A stretch of 55,879 bases of DNA from a bacterium (GCA_024226735.1 JAAELL010000214.1:1-55879), one strand, 5' to 3'. Positions 40,736-49,328 are shown, numbered from the stretch's first letter. Translations and numbers: made by a program. Notes: generated from the sequence alone by a model not told the origin.

Positions 40736-41890
40736 CTACAGGAACGAGATGGACAACGAGCCCGAGAAGTTGCTGCCTAGCAAGAAGACGTCGCGGTACC
40801 AGGCCTGGAACGTCCACGTCTCACCGGCTCCGATCGCGGGCAGCCCCGGGACCGAGCCGTCCGTGGGGTAGCGATTCGGCCCGGGCGGGGCGCCGACAGG
40901 CTCGCTCGTTCCCGATCCGTCGAATTGGAAGAGGTGCCCGAGCGCGGCGCGGTTGTAGCGAAACTGCGGGCCCGCGATGCAGAGCAGGCCGCTCGAGCCG
41001 GGCGGCACGACGTACGCGCCCGCGTTGGGACCGAAGATGACGTAGCCGAACTGCCCGACAGGGCCTTGGGTGACGCGCGCCTCCAGCTCGAGACCGGCGA
41101 CGCCCGAACCGGTGAGCGTGAAGAGGGCCGGGACGCCGGTCGAGTTGGCGACGGGCGAGCACTGGGGATCGGCGGTTCCGAGCGGGACCGGCGGCGGCAG
41201 GAGCTCGAAGTCGTCGTAGTAGCACTCGGTCGTCGTCGGGTTGCCCGGGACGTCGGGATAGAGGTCGAGAGCTTGGACCTCGAGGAGCCCCGAGCTCGAG
41301 CCGAACACGCCGGTCGTCCAGGTGTAGCCCTGGCCGGCCGTCAGCGAGACGTCGTCGTAGAAGACGTCGACCGTGTCGGCATCGAGGTCGATGCGAGCCT
41401 CGACCGGGACCCACGCGTCGCGCTGCAGGACCTCGGGTCCCGCCGGGTTGTTCATGGAGTCGCAATCGCAATCGACGAGGTTCTGCGTTCCGTCGAAGAA
41501 CACCTGGACCGACCAGCTGAGCGGTCCGCCGAAGTTGTACGTGTTCAGGAGGATCCAGTACTGCCGACCCTCGAAGCCCTGCGTGTGGTAGACCTGGCCC
41601 GTGAAGCGCCATTCGCCACTCGTCGGGTGCTGCGCGTTGCTGTTGAAGTTGGCGACGTTGTCGGATCCGGGGTCGGTGCGCAGCGCGCGGTCTCCGTTGG
41701 ACGCGCCGAAGGGGGGAGCCGCGACGACTGCGCCGCTAAAGGGCTCCCAGATTCCTTGGCCGCCAACCGGTGAGCCGATTGCGTAGGCCTCGAAGTCTTC
41801 GACCCAGTGGGGACCTTGGGCCGTCGCGGGACTGGAGAGAACGACGCACGCCGCGGCTACGAGCGCGCACGGGAGAGGGAGGAAGCGCAT
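40736..41890 (-). CDS. Secreted concanavalin-like protein with planctomycete C-terminal module
   Basis: The protein has 384 residues and a signal peptide (1-25, ending PATAQ). The N-terminal part (WVEDFEAYAIGSPVGGQGIW, then YHTQGFEGRQYWILL and TTTECYYDDFELL) is a beta-sandwich of laminin-G or glycan-binding type. From about residue 242 comes the module CSPVANSTGVPALFTLTGSG, FGYVIFGPNAGAYVVPPG, LLCIAGPQFRYNRAA and WTFQAWYRDVFLLGSNF, the same type as in the 417-residue propeller protein. The shared tail on unrelated N-terminal domains suggests a sorting or attachment device. No catalytic residues are visible. It is flanked by module remnants on both sides. Confidence 0.82.
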   Translation of the reverse strand: MRFLPLPCALVAAACVVLSSPATAQGPHWVEDFEAYAIGSPVGGQGIWEPFSGAVVAAPPFGASNGDRALRTDPGSDNVANFNSNAQHPTSGEWRFTGQVYHTQGFEGRQYWILLNTYNFGGPLSWSVQVFFDGTQNLVDCDCDSMNNPAGPEVLQRDAWVPVEARIDLDADTVDVFYDDVSLTAGQGYTWTTGVFGSSSGLLEVQALDLYPDVPGNPTTTECYYDDFELLPPPVPLGTADPQCSPVANSTGVPALFTLTGSGVAGLELEARVTQGPVGQFGYVIFGPNAGAYVVPPGSSGLLCIAGPQFRYNRAALGHLFQFDGSGTSEPVGAPPGPNRYPTDGSVPGLPAIGAGETWTFQAWYRDVFLLGSNFSGSLSISFL

Positions 41891-41908
41891 GGGTTGTCCT
41901 TGCTGGTC

Positions 41909-42211
41909 TTAGCTCAACGCAGTTCGACTGTAACCGCATCCGTAAAACTGCTGGTGCTGCCGAGATCGCGATACCAGCACTGGAAGTTCCACGTGTCGCC
42001 GGGTTGCGCGGCCACAGGCGGGCTCGACGACTTCGAAGACGACGTGGAACGGGTCGCCGACGCTCGTGTTCTCGAACGGAGGTGGAGGGGTCACCACCGA
42101 GGTCACCGTTCCGTAGGCGGTCACCCGGATCTCGCCGGCGGTGGCGCGGGGCGCCGCGGCCACAAGGAGTGTCGCGGTGAGCAGCGGGCGGAAACGCATG
42201 CGGGAATCCAT
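41909..42211 (-). pseudogene. Chimeric remnant: exported protein start fused out of frame to a module end
   Basis: The open frame encodes 100 residues: a signal peptide (FRPLLTATLLVAAAPRATAG), then a segment of PEP-CTERM-protein style (IRVTAYGTVTSVVTPPPPFE, NTSVGDPFHVVFEV), then an unconserved tail. In another frame, 41914-42015 encodes the module end (PPVAAQPGDTWNFQCWYRD, then LGSTSSFTDAVTVELR and a stop). A deletion has therefore joined two different genes out of frame near 42015-42025. The product is unlikely to be functional. Confidence 0.7.
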
Positions 42212-42259
42212 GTGAGCCTCCCTGGCTGAGAACGGCTTCAGACTAGCTCGGTTTGCCGT

Positions 42260-43099
42260 TCAGCGGGAAGTCCATCTCCTCACGCGAAGTGCGATCTCCT
42301 TCAGGTACACCTCGCCTGCCACTTCGAACAGGTCGTTGTGGCGCGCGCCTTCGATGGGGAGGAACTCCGCTGCCGGAGCCGCGGCGCGCAGCGTCTCGCC
42401 TTCGGAGTAGGGGACGATCTCGTCGTCGGTGCCGTGCACGATCCAGAGTGGAACCCGCAGCCCCGTGGCGCGTTCGTCGTTGGGAAAGGAGCCGCGCGTG
42501 AGCACGCCGCACAGGGGCAGCCACGGATAGACGTGGCCCGCCATCGACGACAGCGAAGCGAGGGTCGACTGCACGATCGCGCCAGCACATGGTCGTTCGC
42601 TCGCGACGCGCAGTGCCGCTGTGCCGCCGATCGATTCGCCGTAGACGACCAGCTGGTCTGCCGCGACGCCGTTCTCGGTCAGATGGTCGTGGAAGGCGAG
42701 CGCGTCGCGCTCCAGCTCGTCCTCGCTCGGCGATCCCGCGTTGCCGCCGTAGCCCGAGTAGGAGGCGAGCACGACGCGCAGCCCGCTCGAGCGGACGAAC
42801 CCCGCCAGCCAGCGCGCGCGGCCGGCGACGTTGCCGGCGTTGCCGTGGAAGTACAAGAGGACCGGCGTGTCGGCCGCACCGGTGGGGCGCGCGTCGTAGC
42901 CGGTGAGCATCCGCCCGTCGGGGCGCGCGACTTCGATCAGACGCGCGTCGACGCCGGCGAGGAGGGGCAGACCGTCGGCCGCGGTCGGCTCGGGTGCCGG
43001 ATAGAAGAGGACGCGGTTCTTGAGGACCAACAGCAGGAGCGGCAGCCCGAGCTGGAGGAGGAGGGCGACGACCAGGATCTTCAGCAGCACGGGTTTCAT
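42260..43099 (-). CDS. Membrane-anchored alpha/beta hydrolase (S33/BEM46-like)
   Basis: The protein has 279 residues with one N-terminal span (about 7-25, KILVVALLLQLGLPLLLLVL). The hydrolase fold shows the oxyanion segment YFHGNAGNVAGR, the nucleophile elbow VVYGESIGGTAALR, the aspartate in HGTDDEIVPY and the histidine in EGARHNDLFE. This is the pattern of FrsA/BEM46-type serine hydrolases with unknown substrates (esterase or peptidase). It is 36 bases downstream of the tail-specific protease gene, with a hairpin between, so it may be a separate or attenuated transcript. Confidence 0.88.
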   Translation of the reverse strand: MKPVLLKILVVALLLQLGLPLLLLVLKNRVLFYPAPEPTAADGLPLLAGVDARLIEVARPDGRMLTGYDARPTGAADTPVLLYFHGNAGNVAGRARWLAGFVRSSGLRVVLASYSGYGGNAGSPSEDELERDALAFHDHLTENGVAADQLVVYGESIGGTAALRVASERPCAGAIVQSTLASLSSMAGHVYPWLPLCGVLTRGSFPNDERATGLRVPLWIVHGTDDEIVPYSEGETLRAAAPAAEFLPIEGARHNDLFEVAGEVYLKEIALRVRRWTSR

Positions 43100-43100
43100 C

Positions 43101-43140
43101 GTTAGGGTGGTACCGAGCGCGGGCTCGGTACCACCCTAAC
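43101..43140. terminator. Strong hairpin after the tail-specific protease gene
   Basis: Perfect 18-base arms (GTTAGGGTGGTACCGAGC and complement) enclose a GCGG loop. The right arm in plus orientation overlaps the TAG stop of the protease. The GTTAGGG ends match the hairpin at 31835-31862. No U run follows. Confidence 0.7.
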
Positions 43141-45241
43141 GGCGGTCCGCGATGCGCGCGCCCATCACCTCGATCCAGTCGGCGAGAACCTGGGCGGCTT
43201 CGCTCTGGTACGCGTCTGCTTCGTTCTCCACGACATCTTCATCGCCGAGGTCGTCGAAGCTCTCGATCGCGTCAAGCCCGAGCGCCTTGCGGCGCGCGTT
43301 CTCGATCTCGAGCAGCTCCTTCTCCGATTTCTCGCGCTTGGCGATCCGCTCGCTCTCGACGAGCGAGAGGGTCTCGTTGCCGTCGTCGCGCGCGATGCGT
43401 GCGAGGCGCCGGCGTAGGGCGATGAACTCGGGGTCGACCGTGGAGCGCTCGGTGTGGCGGCGAGCGATCTCGCGCTTGGCGCTGACCGGGATCGGGTTCT
43501 CGTCGTACGCGGTCGGCTTGATCGTGTCCCAGGGCAGAGCGTTCTCGAGCGCGTCCTCGCCGAACTCCTTGGGGTCGAAGATCGGGGGGAACACGACGTC
43601 GGGCTCGATGCCGTGGCGCTGGGTGCCGCGGCCCGTGACGCGGTAGAACTGGGCTTGGGTCAGCTTCAGCTCGCCGACCTTCATGGGCAGGAGCGTCTGC
43701 ACGCTGCCCTTGCCGAACGTGCGCGTGCCGAGGATCAGGCCGCGGCCGTGGTCCTGGATCGCACCCGCGAGGATCTCCGACGCCGAAGCGGAGAGGCGGT
43801 TGACCAGGACTGCCATCGGTCCCTTGTAGAACGTCTCGCGCTCGCCGCCGAGCACCTGCGTCTCGCCGCGCTTGTCGTGCACCTGCACGACCGGCTTGCG
43901 GCCGAGGAACAGGCTCGAGATCTCGGTCGCTTCGATCAGGGAACCGCCGGAGTTGTTGCGCAGGTCCAGCACGACGCCATCGACGCCTTCTTGCTGGAGC
44001 TCGGTGAGCAGCTTGGCCACGTCGCGCGTGCTGCTGCGGTAGTCGCGGTCGCGCGCGGAGTACGCCTGGAAGTCCATGTAGAACGCGGGCAGCTCGATGA
44101 CACCGATCTTGAGCGGTCGCTCGCCCTCGTCGCCCTCGATCTCGACGACGAGCTTCGTCGCGGCCTGGTCCTCGAGCTGGATCGTCGCGCGCTCGATCGC
44201 GACGGTGCGCGTCGCTCCGCCCTCGCTCGCCTCGGCGGGCAGGATCTCGAGGCGCACGGTCGAGCCCTTCGGGCCGCGGATGAGGTCGACCGCCTCGGTC
44301 GCCATCCAGCCAATGATGTCGACCGGCTCATCGGCGTCGTCGGCGTCCGGCCCCTGGGCGACCGACAGAATGCGGTCGCCGGGCCCGAGGGCGCGGCTCG
44401 ACTCGGCCGGGCCGCCCGGGATGATCTCGGTGATCTTGACGTAGCCGTCCTCACTGTTCAGTCGCGCGCCGATGCCCTCGAAGGACAGGCTCATCTGCAT
44501 GTCGAAGTCTTCCGCCGCGCGCGGCGGGAAGTACTGCGTGTGCGGATCGAGTGTCGCGGTCAGGGCGTTGACGAACAGCCCGTGCACGTCGCCCGCGTTC
44601 ATGCGCTCGATGCGAGCGAGCTCGTTGGTGTAGCGGCGCGCGAGGATCTTCTCGATCTCCTCGGGCGAACGGTCCGCGAGCCGCAGGGTCAACACGTCGT
44701 TCTTGAAGCGCCGCATCCAGAGCGCATCCCAGTCGGCGCGCGTCGCGGCCCAAGCGGCGTCCTCGCGGTCGAGCTCGAGGGCGTCCGGCTCCTCGAACGA
44801 CAGCTCGTCCAGGCTCTGTTCGACGAGACGCGCGAGCAGGCGCGTCCGGTCGAGCCGGCGCTCGTGGTAGCGCTGGAACATCGCGAAGCCCGGCTCGAGG
44901 ATCCCCGCCTTGAACGCGTCGTCGAGCTTCGTGCGCAGCGACTGGAACTCGGCCACGTCGCTCGCGAGGAAGACCTCGCGCCGCGGATCGAGGTAATCGA
45001 TGTACTGATCCAGCACCTCGCTCGAAAGGGAATCGTCGAGCTCGAAGTCGCGCACGTGCATCGAGTCGAGGCGGCTCAGCACCGTCCGCGTCGTGCGCTC
45101 CATGTCCCTCGTCGGCGCGAAGGCGTCTTGCGCCGGCTCGGCGACCACCGCGCCGTCCTGCATGCGAGCGGCGAGCGGTGCGAGCAGGAGTCCCAGGACG
45201 ACCGACGGACCCACGAGCGATCGTTTGCTGTATGTACGCAT
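43136..45241 (-). CDS. prc: Carboxy-terminal (tail-specific) processing protease, S41A
   Basis: Prc/CtpA-type periplasmic serine proteases cut proteins at C-terminal tails and help control wall hydrolases. The protein has 701 residues with a signal peptide (about 8-27). An N-terminal helical region (about 45-240) precedes the PDZ domain (EGIGARLNSEDGYVKITEII, GDRILSVAQG). The S41 core has LDLRNNSGGSLIEA, RLSASASEILAGAIQDHGRG with the nucleophile serine, and TRTFGKGSVQTLLP with the catalytic lysine. The C-terminal extension is of the Prc/DUF3340 type. The leader (45242-45375) has an 8-base stem at 45256-45273. It is downstream of the ATP-grasp gene. Confidence 0.94.
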   Translation of the reverse strand: MRTYSKRSLVGPSVVLGLLLAPLAARMQDGAVVAEPAQDAFAPTRDMERTTRTVLSRLDSMHVRDFELDDSLSSEVLDQYIDYLDPRREVFLASDVAEFQSLRTKLDDAFKAGILEPGFAMFQRYHERRLDRTRLLARLVEQSLDELSFEEPDALELDREDAAWAATRADWDALWMRRFKNDVLTLRLADRSPEEIEKILARRYTNELARIERMNAGDVHGLFVNALTATLDPHTQYFPPRAAEDFDMQMSLSFEGIGARLNSEDGYVKITEIIPGGPAESSRALGPGDRILSVAQGPDADDADEPVDIIGWMATEAVDLIRGPKGSTVRLEILPAEASEGGATRTVAIERATIQLEDQAATKLVVEIEGDEGERPLKIGVIELPAFYMDFQAYSARDRDYRSSTRDVAKLLTELQQEGVDGVVLDLRNNSGGSLIEATEISSLFLGRKPVVQVHDKRGETQVLGGERETFYKGPMAVLVNRLSASASEILAGAIQDHGRGLILGTRTFGKGSVQTLLPMKVGELKLTQAQFYRVTGRGTQRHGIEPDVVFPPIFDPKEFGEDALENALPWDTIKPTAYDENPIPVSAKREIARRHTERSTVDPEFIALRRRLARIARDDGNETLSLVESERIAKREKSEKELLEIENARRKALGLDAIESFDDLGDEDVVENEADAYQSEAAQVLADWIEVMGARIADRR

Positions 45242-45375
45242 AGATGTTCCTCTAACCGCTCGGTGCCGAGCGGGTACCCCTTGTAGCTCAACCCTCTATC
45301 GGTAGGGGAATGCAATCGCCCGCGAACTTCCGCCGGTATGCGTTCGGGGATACGTCTGCCTTCCAAAAGGGCCCG

Positions 45376-46404
45376 CTAGCCCTTCCATGGGGCCCTGTAG
45401 GCCAGTCCCAGGTTGACGATTCGCTGCAGGAGCTCGAGGTAGCCGAACCCGGAACGCTCCGCGGATTCGGCGAAGTCCTCTCCGAAACAGAGGTCGGGGT
45501 TGGGGTTGGCTTCCAGTACGTAAACTTCGCCTTCGGCATTCATGCGCATGTCGATGCGCGCGAATCCGGACAAACCGAGCGCGCGGTAGATGCGCTTCGC
45601 CATCACGGTGATCCTCCCTTCCGTGCCCGCGGGGAGGTCGGTCGCCGGACCCGACTTCAGTCCGACCTTCTTTTGGTACGCGAGGTCCCACTTGACCTTG
45701 GAAGTCATGATCGCGGGCGCGCGGTCGGGCAGGTTGTCGAAGCTGACTTCCCAGACGGGGAACGTCGTTAGGCGCGAGTTGCCGAGCACGCCGATCGTCA
45801 GTTCGCGGCCGTCGACGTACTCCTCGGCGATCGCTCCGGTGCGCACGGTGCGATGGATGAACTCGACGCGCTCGATCAGCGCGTCCTCGTCGTGAACGAT
45901 CGAGGCCTGGGAGATGCCGAGCGAGGCGTGCTCGGCAACGGACTTGACGAACAGCGGGAAGCTCAGCCTGCGCGGCATGCGCACGCGCCGGCCGCGGGGG
46001 AAAGTCGCGAAGCGCGGCACGCGGATGCGGTGGTAGCTGAGGATCTTCTTCGACAGCGCTTTGTCGCCGGCGAGCAGGAGGCCGCGCGCGTTGCACCCGG
46101 TGTAAGGCGTCTTCAGGAGCTCGAGGTAGCTGACGACGGCCGAGTCGTACACGCCGGCGTCGTGGAAGTGCATCAACAGGTTGAACGCGATGTGCGGGCG
46201 CAGAGCGGTAATCGCGTTGCGGATCGGCAAAAGCTCGTTCGCGACGCCGAGCGGGTGCACATGGTGGCCCAGGTTTTGGAGCGTCGCGACGACGTCGTAC
46301 TCCATCTTCCACTGGGCGATCTCTTCTTCGGTGCGGCCTTCGAGAGTCTCCGGGGGTAGGAGCTCTTCGTGGATGAGCACCAGGATGCGGCGCCGCTTGC
46401 TCAA
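45376..46404 (-). CDS. ATP-grasp ligase, D-Ala-D-Ala ligase-like
   Basis: The protein has 342 residues and an ATP-grasp fold. The N-terminal domain (RRRILVLIHEELLPPE) differs from true Ddl. The central domain has LKTPYTGCNARGLLLAGDK and FPLFVKSVAEHASLGIS, typical of nucleotide-binding loops, then EEYVDGRELTIGVLGN. The Mg/ATP site is VLEANPNPDLC, close to the E-x-N-x-x-P-G of Ddl. Such enzymes join a carboxylate to an amine through an acyl phosphate. The substrate is unknown; a peptide or amino acid is likely. It starts 4 bases after a zinc metallopeptidase gene, so ligase and peptidase seem functionally coupled. It might replace Ddl, which is missing from the mur cluster, but the N terminus argues against it. 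Confidence 0.85.
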   Translation of the reverse strand: MSKRRRILVLIHEELLPPETLEGRTEEEIAQWKMEYDVVATLQNLGHHVHPLGVANELLPIRNAITALRPHIAFNLLMHFHDAGVYDSAVVSYLELLKTPYTGCNARGLLLAGDKALSKKILSYHRIRVPRFATFPRGRRVRMPRRLSFPLFVKSVAEHASLGISQASIVHDEDALIERVEFIHRTVRTGAIAEEYVDGRELTIGVLGNSRLTTFPVWEVSFDNLPDRAPAIMTSKVKWDLAYQKKVGLKSGPATDLPAGTEGRITVMAKRIYRALGLSGFARIDMRMNAEGEVYVLEANPNPDLCFGEDFAESAERSGFGYLELLQRIVNLGLAYRAPWKG

Positions 46405-46408
46405 GTGT

Positions 46409-47509
46409 TCATCGCTTGTACTCGGGGTGGCCGCCGTACAGGAACTGCATGCCGAGCGCCGTCAGGAGGATCGCTGCGTCCAGGGCCGCTTCGCGCTCGT
46501 CGCCGGCCAGGCGCAGGCGTAGCTTGCGGCAGCGCGGGATCATCTCGCGCAGGACGTGGTCGACGAGGTAGAGGTTCTGGCCCGTGCGCCGTGCGATGCG
46601 CGCGCCCAGCTCGCGCCTTTGGCGGCGAAGGAACGCGGAGGCGAGCTCCGCGTTCGGGTCGGTGCCGCTGAACAGATCGCGCAGCTGCCGGTCGAGAACG
46701 GTCGGGGCTTCGTCGTCGTACACGCTGCGCTTGCGACTGTAGTACTCGCGCAGAGTGATCTTGAGGCGCGCGACGGACTCGAGCTTGGAGCGCGTGCGCA
46801 CGGGAGGGGCCTGGTCGGCAATCTCCTTCATCCAGCCGTCGACGAACTCGATCTTCTCGATCGCGGGCCAGCTCGCGTAGCGCTTGCGCCAGCGCCCGCC
46901 CGGGCGCAGCCAGATCGCGAAGGTCTCGGCCCAGTCCTCGGCGGGATGTGATTGGGCGTACCAGTAGTCGAGGTTCTGGACGAAGTCGCGGCTGGTCGGG
47001 TCCGGCGTGTACGACGCGCGGTACGGTTCGGAGAAGCGCCCGAACGTGTCGCGCCAACGGCGCTGGCGGTGCATGCGGTACGCGTTGTCGATCGCGTGCG
47101 CGGTTTCGTGTCGCAGGAGCTTCATGCACCACTCGTGCGTTCCGCCCTCGACCTCGAGCATCTGCGCGCGCTCGAGCCGCATGAGGCGTGTGTGCGCGAG
47201 GAAGAACGGAATCGCGAAGCCGGTTGCGCCGTCGGGCGTGAACCAATCGCTCGACAGCCAGGCGTAGGGACGGAAGCGCAGGCCCGCGCGCTCGAGCTCG
47301 TTGTCGAGCTGGTCGAGCCGTTCCTGCAGTGCGGTGCCCTCGAGCTCGAGACCGAGGTCGCACAGTCGCCAGTCGAGGAGCTCGTCGTCGGGGAGCGCGG
47401 TCCAGTCGAGCGCGCGCGGCGGACGCCGCGCGAGGGCGCGGCCGCCGCCCATCTTCTTCTTGCGCGTCTTGCTGCGCCCCGTGCTCGTTCCGTCCCTCGG
47501 CCCCGCCAT
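46409..47509 (-). CDS. Putative zinc metallopeptidase (HExxH)
   Basis: The protein has 366 residues, without a signal peptide, and a basic N terminus. The zinc site is LLRHETAHAIDNAY (HExxH), followed about 45 residues later by SHPAEDWAETFAIWL, where the acidic residues resemble those of COG4307-type putative zinc-binding metallopeptidases. Those often have an N-terminal zinc ribbon, which is absent here. The C-terminal part is Arg-rich and helical. It precedes the ATP-grasp gene by 4 bases and follows lhgO by 9 bases. The substrate is unknown. Cytoplasmic location and pairing with a ligase suggest it trims or removes a peptide-type tag. Confidence 0.78.
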   Translation of the reverse strand: MAGPRDGTSTGRSKTRKKKMGGGRALARRPPRALDWTALPDDELLDWRLCDLGLELEGTALQERLDQLDNELERAGLRFRPYAWLSSDWFTPDGATGFAIPFFLAHTRLMRLERAQMLEVEGGTHEWCMKLLRHETAHAIDNAYRMHRQRRWRDTFGRFSEPYRASYTPDPTSRDFVQNLDYWYAQSHPAEDWAETFAIWLRPGGRWRKRYASWPAIEKIEFVDGWMKEIADQAPPVRTRSKLESVARLKITLREYYSRKRSVYDDEAPTVLDRQLRDLFSGTDPNAELASAFLRRQRRELGARIARRTGQNLYLVDHVLREMIPRCRKLRLRLAGDEREAALDAAILLTALGMQFLYGGHPEYKR

Positions 47510-47518
47510 GCTGCGAGC

Positions 47519-48751
47519 TTACGACGGTGCGCCGTTTCGCTCACGCGGGAAACCGAAGTGATCGGCGGCTTCGCGTGCCAGGTGCTCGCCGATCGCCAGC
47601 GAGGCCGTCGCCGCGGGCGAGGGCGCGCACAGGACGTGGAACGCCCGGGGCCCGCGCGTGATGCGGAAGTCGTCGACCAGCGAGCCGTCGGGATCGACCG
47701 CTTGAGCGCGGACGCCGGCGCCGCCCGGCGTCAGGTCGGAGGCCTGGAGACCGGGGAGCAGGGTCTGCAGCGCCCGCGTGAACGCGCCGTGCGAGAGCGA
47801 GCGCCACGTCTCGCCGAAACCGGTGCGCCAGTAGCGCGCCGACATGCGCCAGAAGCCTGGGAATGCGAGCATCGTGCCGACGTCGCGCAGGGAGACGTCG
47901 CGCCAGCGGTAGCCGTGGCGGTGGGTCGCCAGGACTGCGTTGGGGCCCGCTTCGATCTCGCCCGCCGTGCCGCGCGTGAAGTGCACGCCGAGGAACGGGA
48001 AGCGCGCGTCGGGGACCGGGTAGATCAGGTTGCGCACGAGCTTGCGCCGCCCCGGCGCGAGGTGTTTGTACTCGCCGCGGAACGGAATGATGCGGGCGCC
48101 TGGCTCGAGCCCCGCGCGGCGCGCGACGCGGTCGGCTTGGACCCCTGCGCAGTTGACGAGGTGGCGCGCGCGGACCTCGCCCGCGGGCGTGGCGACCACG
48201 AAGCCGTCGCTCTCGCGACGAATCTCGCCGGCCGCTTGCCGCAGCCGGACGTCGCCGCCGGCCGCCGTGACGTCGCCCGCGTACCCGCGGGCGACCGCGC
48301 GGTAGTCGGCGATGCCGGTCTCGGGCACGAAGAGTCCCTCGACGCCGGCCGCGTGGGGCTCGTGGTCGCGGATCCCCTCCGGGCCGAGGCGCTCGATGCC
48401 CGTCAACCCGTTCGCGCGCCCGCGCCGCTCGAGCTCCTCCAGCGCCGGAACCTGCGCCGCGTCGGTGGCGACCACCACTTTCCCGCAGCGCTCGTGGGTG
48501 ATGTTCTTCTCGCGGCAGTACGCGAACATCGCCTCGCGCCCGCGCGCGCACGTCTCGGCCTTGAGCGACCCGGGGCGGTAGTAGAGGCCCGAGTGGATGA
48601 CGCCACTGTTGTTGCCGGACTGGTGCGTCGCGACGTGCTCTTCGGCCTCGAGCACGCAGAGCCCGAGCCCATCGCGCGCGGAGAGGAGCGCGCGTGCCGT
48701 CGCGAGCCCGACGAGGCCCGCGCCGATGACGACGACGTCGTAGTTGGGCAT
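47519..48751 (-). CDS. lhgO: L-2-hydroxyglutarate dehydrogenase/oxidase LhgO
   Basis: LhgO is an FAD-dependent oxidoreductase of the DAO family that turns L-2-hydroxyglutarate into 2-oxoglutarate. The FAD loop is VVVIGAGLVGLATARALL, followed by the family signatures HQSGNNSGVIHSGLYYRPGS, LKAETCARG, NCAGVQADRVARRAG, PFRGEYKHLAPG and GVHFTRGTAGEIEAGPNAVL. The product is 410 residues, as usual. In other bacteria it links to the electron chain via quinones or feeds lysine/glutarate breakdown. It is divergent from the macro-domain gene with only 28 bases between the starts, and heads the minus-strand run that includes the peptidase and ATP-grasp genes. Confidence 0.93.
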   Translation of the reverse strand: MPNYDVVVIGAGLVGLATARALLSARDGLGLCVLEAEEHVATHQSGNNSGVIHSGLYYRPGSLKAETCARGREAMFAYCREKNITHERCGKVVVATDAAQVPALEELERRGRANGLTGIERLGPEGIRDHEPHAAGVEGLFVPETGIADYRAVARGYAGDVTAAGGDVRLRQAAGEIRRESDGFVVATPAGEVRARHLVNCAGVQADRVARRAGLEPGARIIPFRGEYKHLAPGRRKLVRNLIYPVPDARFPFLGVHFTRGTAGEIEAGPNAVLATHRHGYRWRDVSLRDVGTMLAFPGFWRMSARYWRTGFGETWRSLSHGAFTRALQTLLPGLQASDLTPGGAGVRAQAVDPDGSLVDDFRITRGPRAFHVLCAPSPAATASLAIGEHLAREAADHFGFPRERNGAPS

Positions 48752-48779
48752 GTGCCGTTTATGCTGTCATGGTCTCACC

Positions 48780-49298
48780 ATGTCCAATGCCCGTTCACGA
48801 ATCGAATGCGTCCGGGGCGATCTGACGCTCGAGAGGGTCGACGCGATCGTCAACGCCGCCAACGAGGGCTTGCGCGGCGGTGGGGGCGTCGACGGCGCGA
48901 TCCACCGCGCGGCCGGGCCCGGACTGCTCGCCGAGTGCATCGAGCGCTACCCGGGCGGATGCCCGACGGGGGAGGCGCGGATCACAGGGGGGCACGACCT
49001 CGCGGCGCGCTACGTCATCCACGCCGTCGGGCCGGTGTGGCGTGGCGGCGGTGAGGGGGAGGCTTTGATGCTCGCGAGCTGCTTCACGAACGCACTCGCG
49101 ATCGCGGCCGAGAGTGGCTTGCGCACGGTCGCGTTCCCCGCGATCTCGTGTGGGGTCTACGGGTACCCGCACGACGAGGCGGCGCGCGTGAGCATCGCGG
49201 CGCTCGTGGAGGGGCTGGAGAGCCGTCCGGAGATCGAGGCGCGTGTCGTCTTGTTCAGCGAGGAACTGCTGGGCGTGTTCGCGGACGCACTGGGGTAG
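48780..49298 (+). CDS. Macro-domain protein, probable ADP-ribose deacylase
   Basis: The protein has 172 residues, essentially one macro domain of the YmdB/MacroD type. Landmarks are [62 protein letters not shown] and [20 protein letters not shown]. These form the ADP-ribose pocket with the catalytic Asn and Asp. Such enzymes remove O-acetyl-ADP-ribose or mono-ADP-ribose from proteins. The ATG at 48780 is chosen because conserved sequence starts there; an ATG at 48744 would overlap lhgO. It converges on the norR-like gene with a small stem between. Confidence 0.92.
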   Translation: MSNARSRIECVRGDLTLERVDAIVNAANEGLRGGGGVDGAIHRAAGPGLLAECIERYPGGCPTGEARITGGHDLAARYVIHAVGPVWRGGGEGEALMLASCFTNALAIAAESGLRTVAFPAISCGVYGYPHDEAARVSIAALVEGLESRPEIEARVVLFSEELLGVFADALG

Positions 49299-49316
49299 GG
49301 GCTTCACAAGTGCCCC
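49298..49316. terminator. Small stem between converging macro-domain and norR-like genes
   Basis: GGGGC and GCCCC pair around a 9-base loop, starting at the last base of the macro-domain stop. The 30-base gap holds nothing else. It is short for a terminator. Confidence 0.35.
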
Positions 49317-49328
49317 GCGCGTGATGCC

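Noticed and set aside
45376..46404. ATP-grasp gene as the missing ddl
   Set aside because: The ATP site resembles Ddl, but the N-terminal domain and genomic neighbours differ. It was kept only as a hypothesis.
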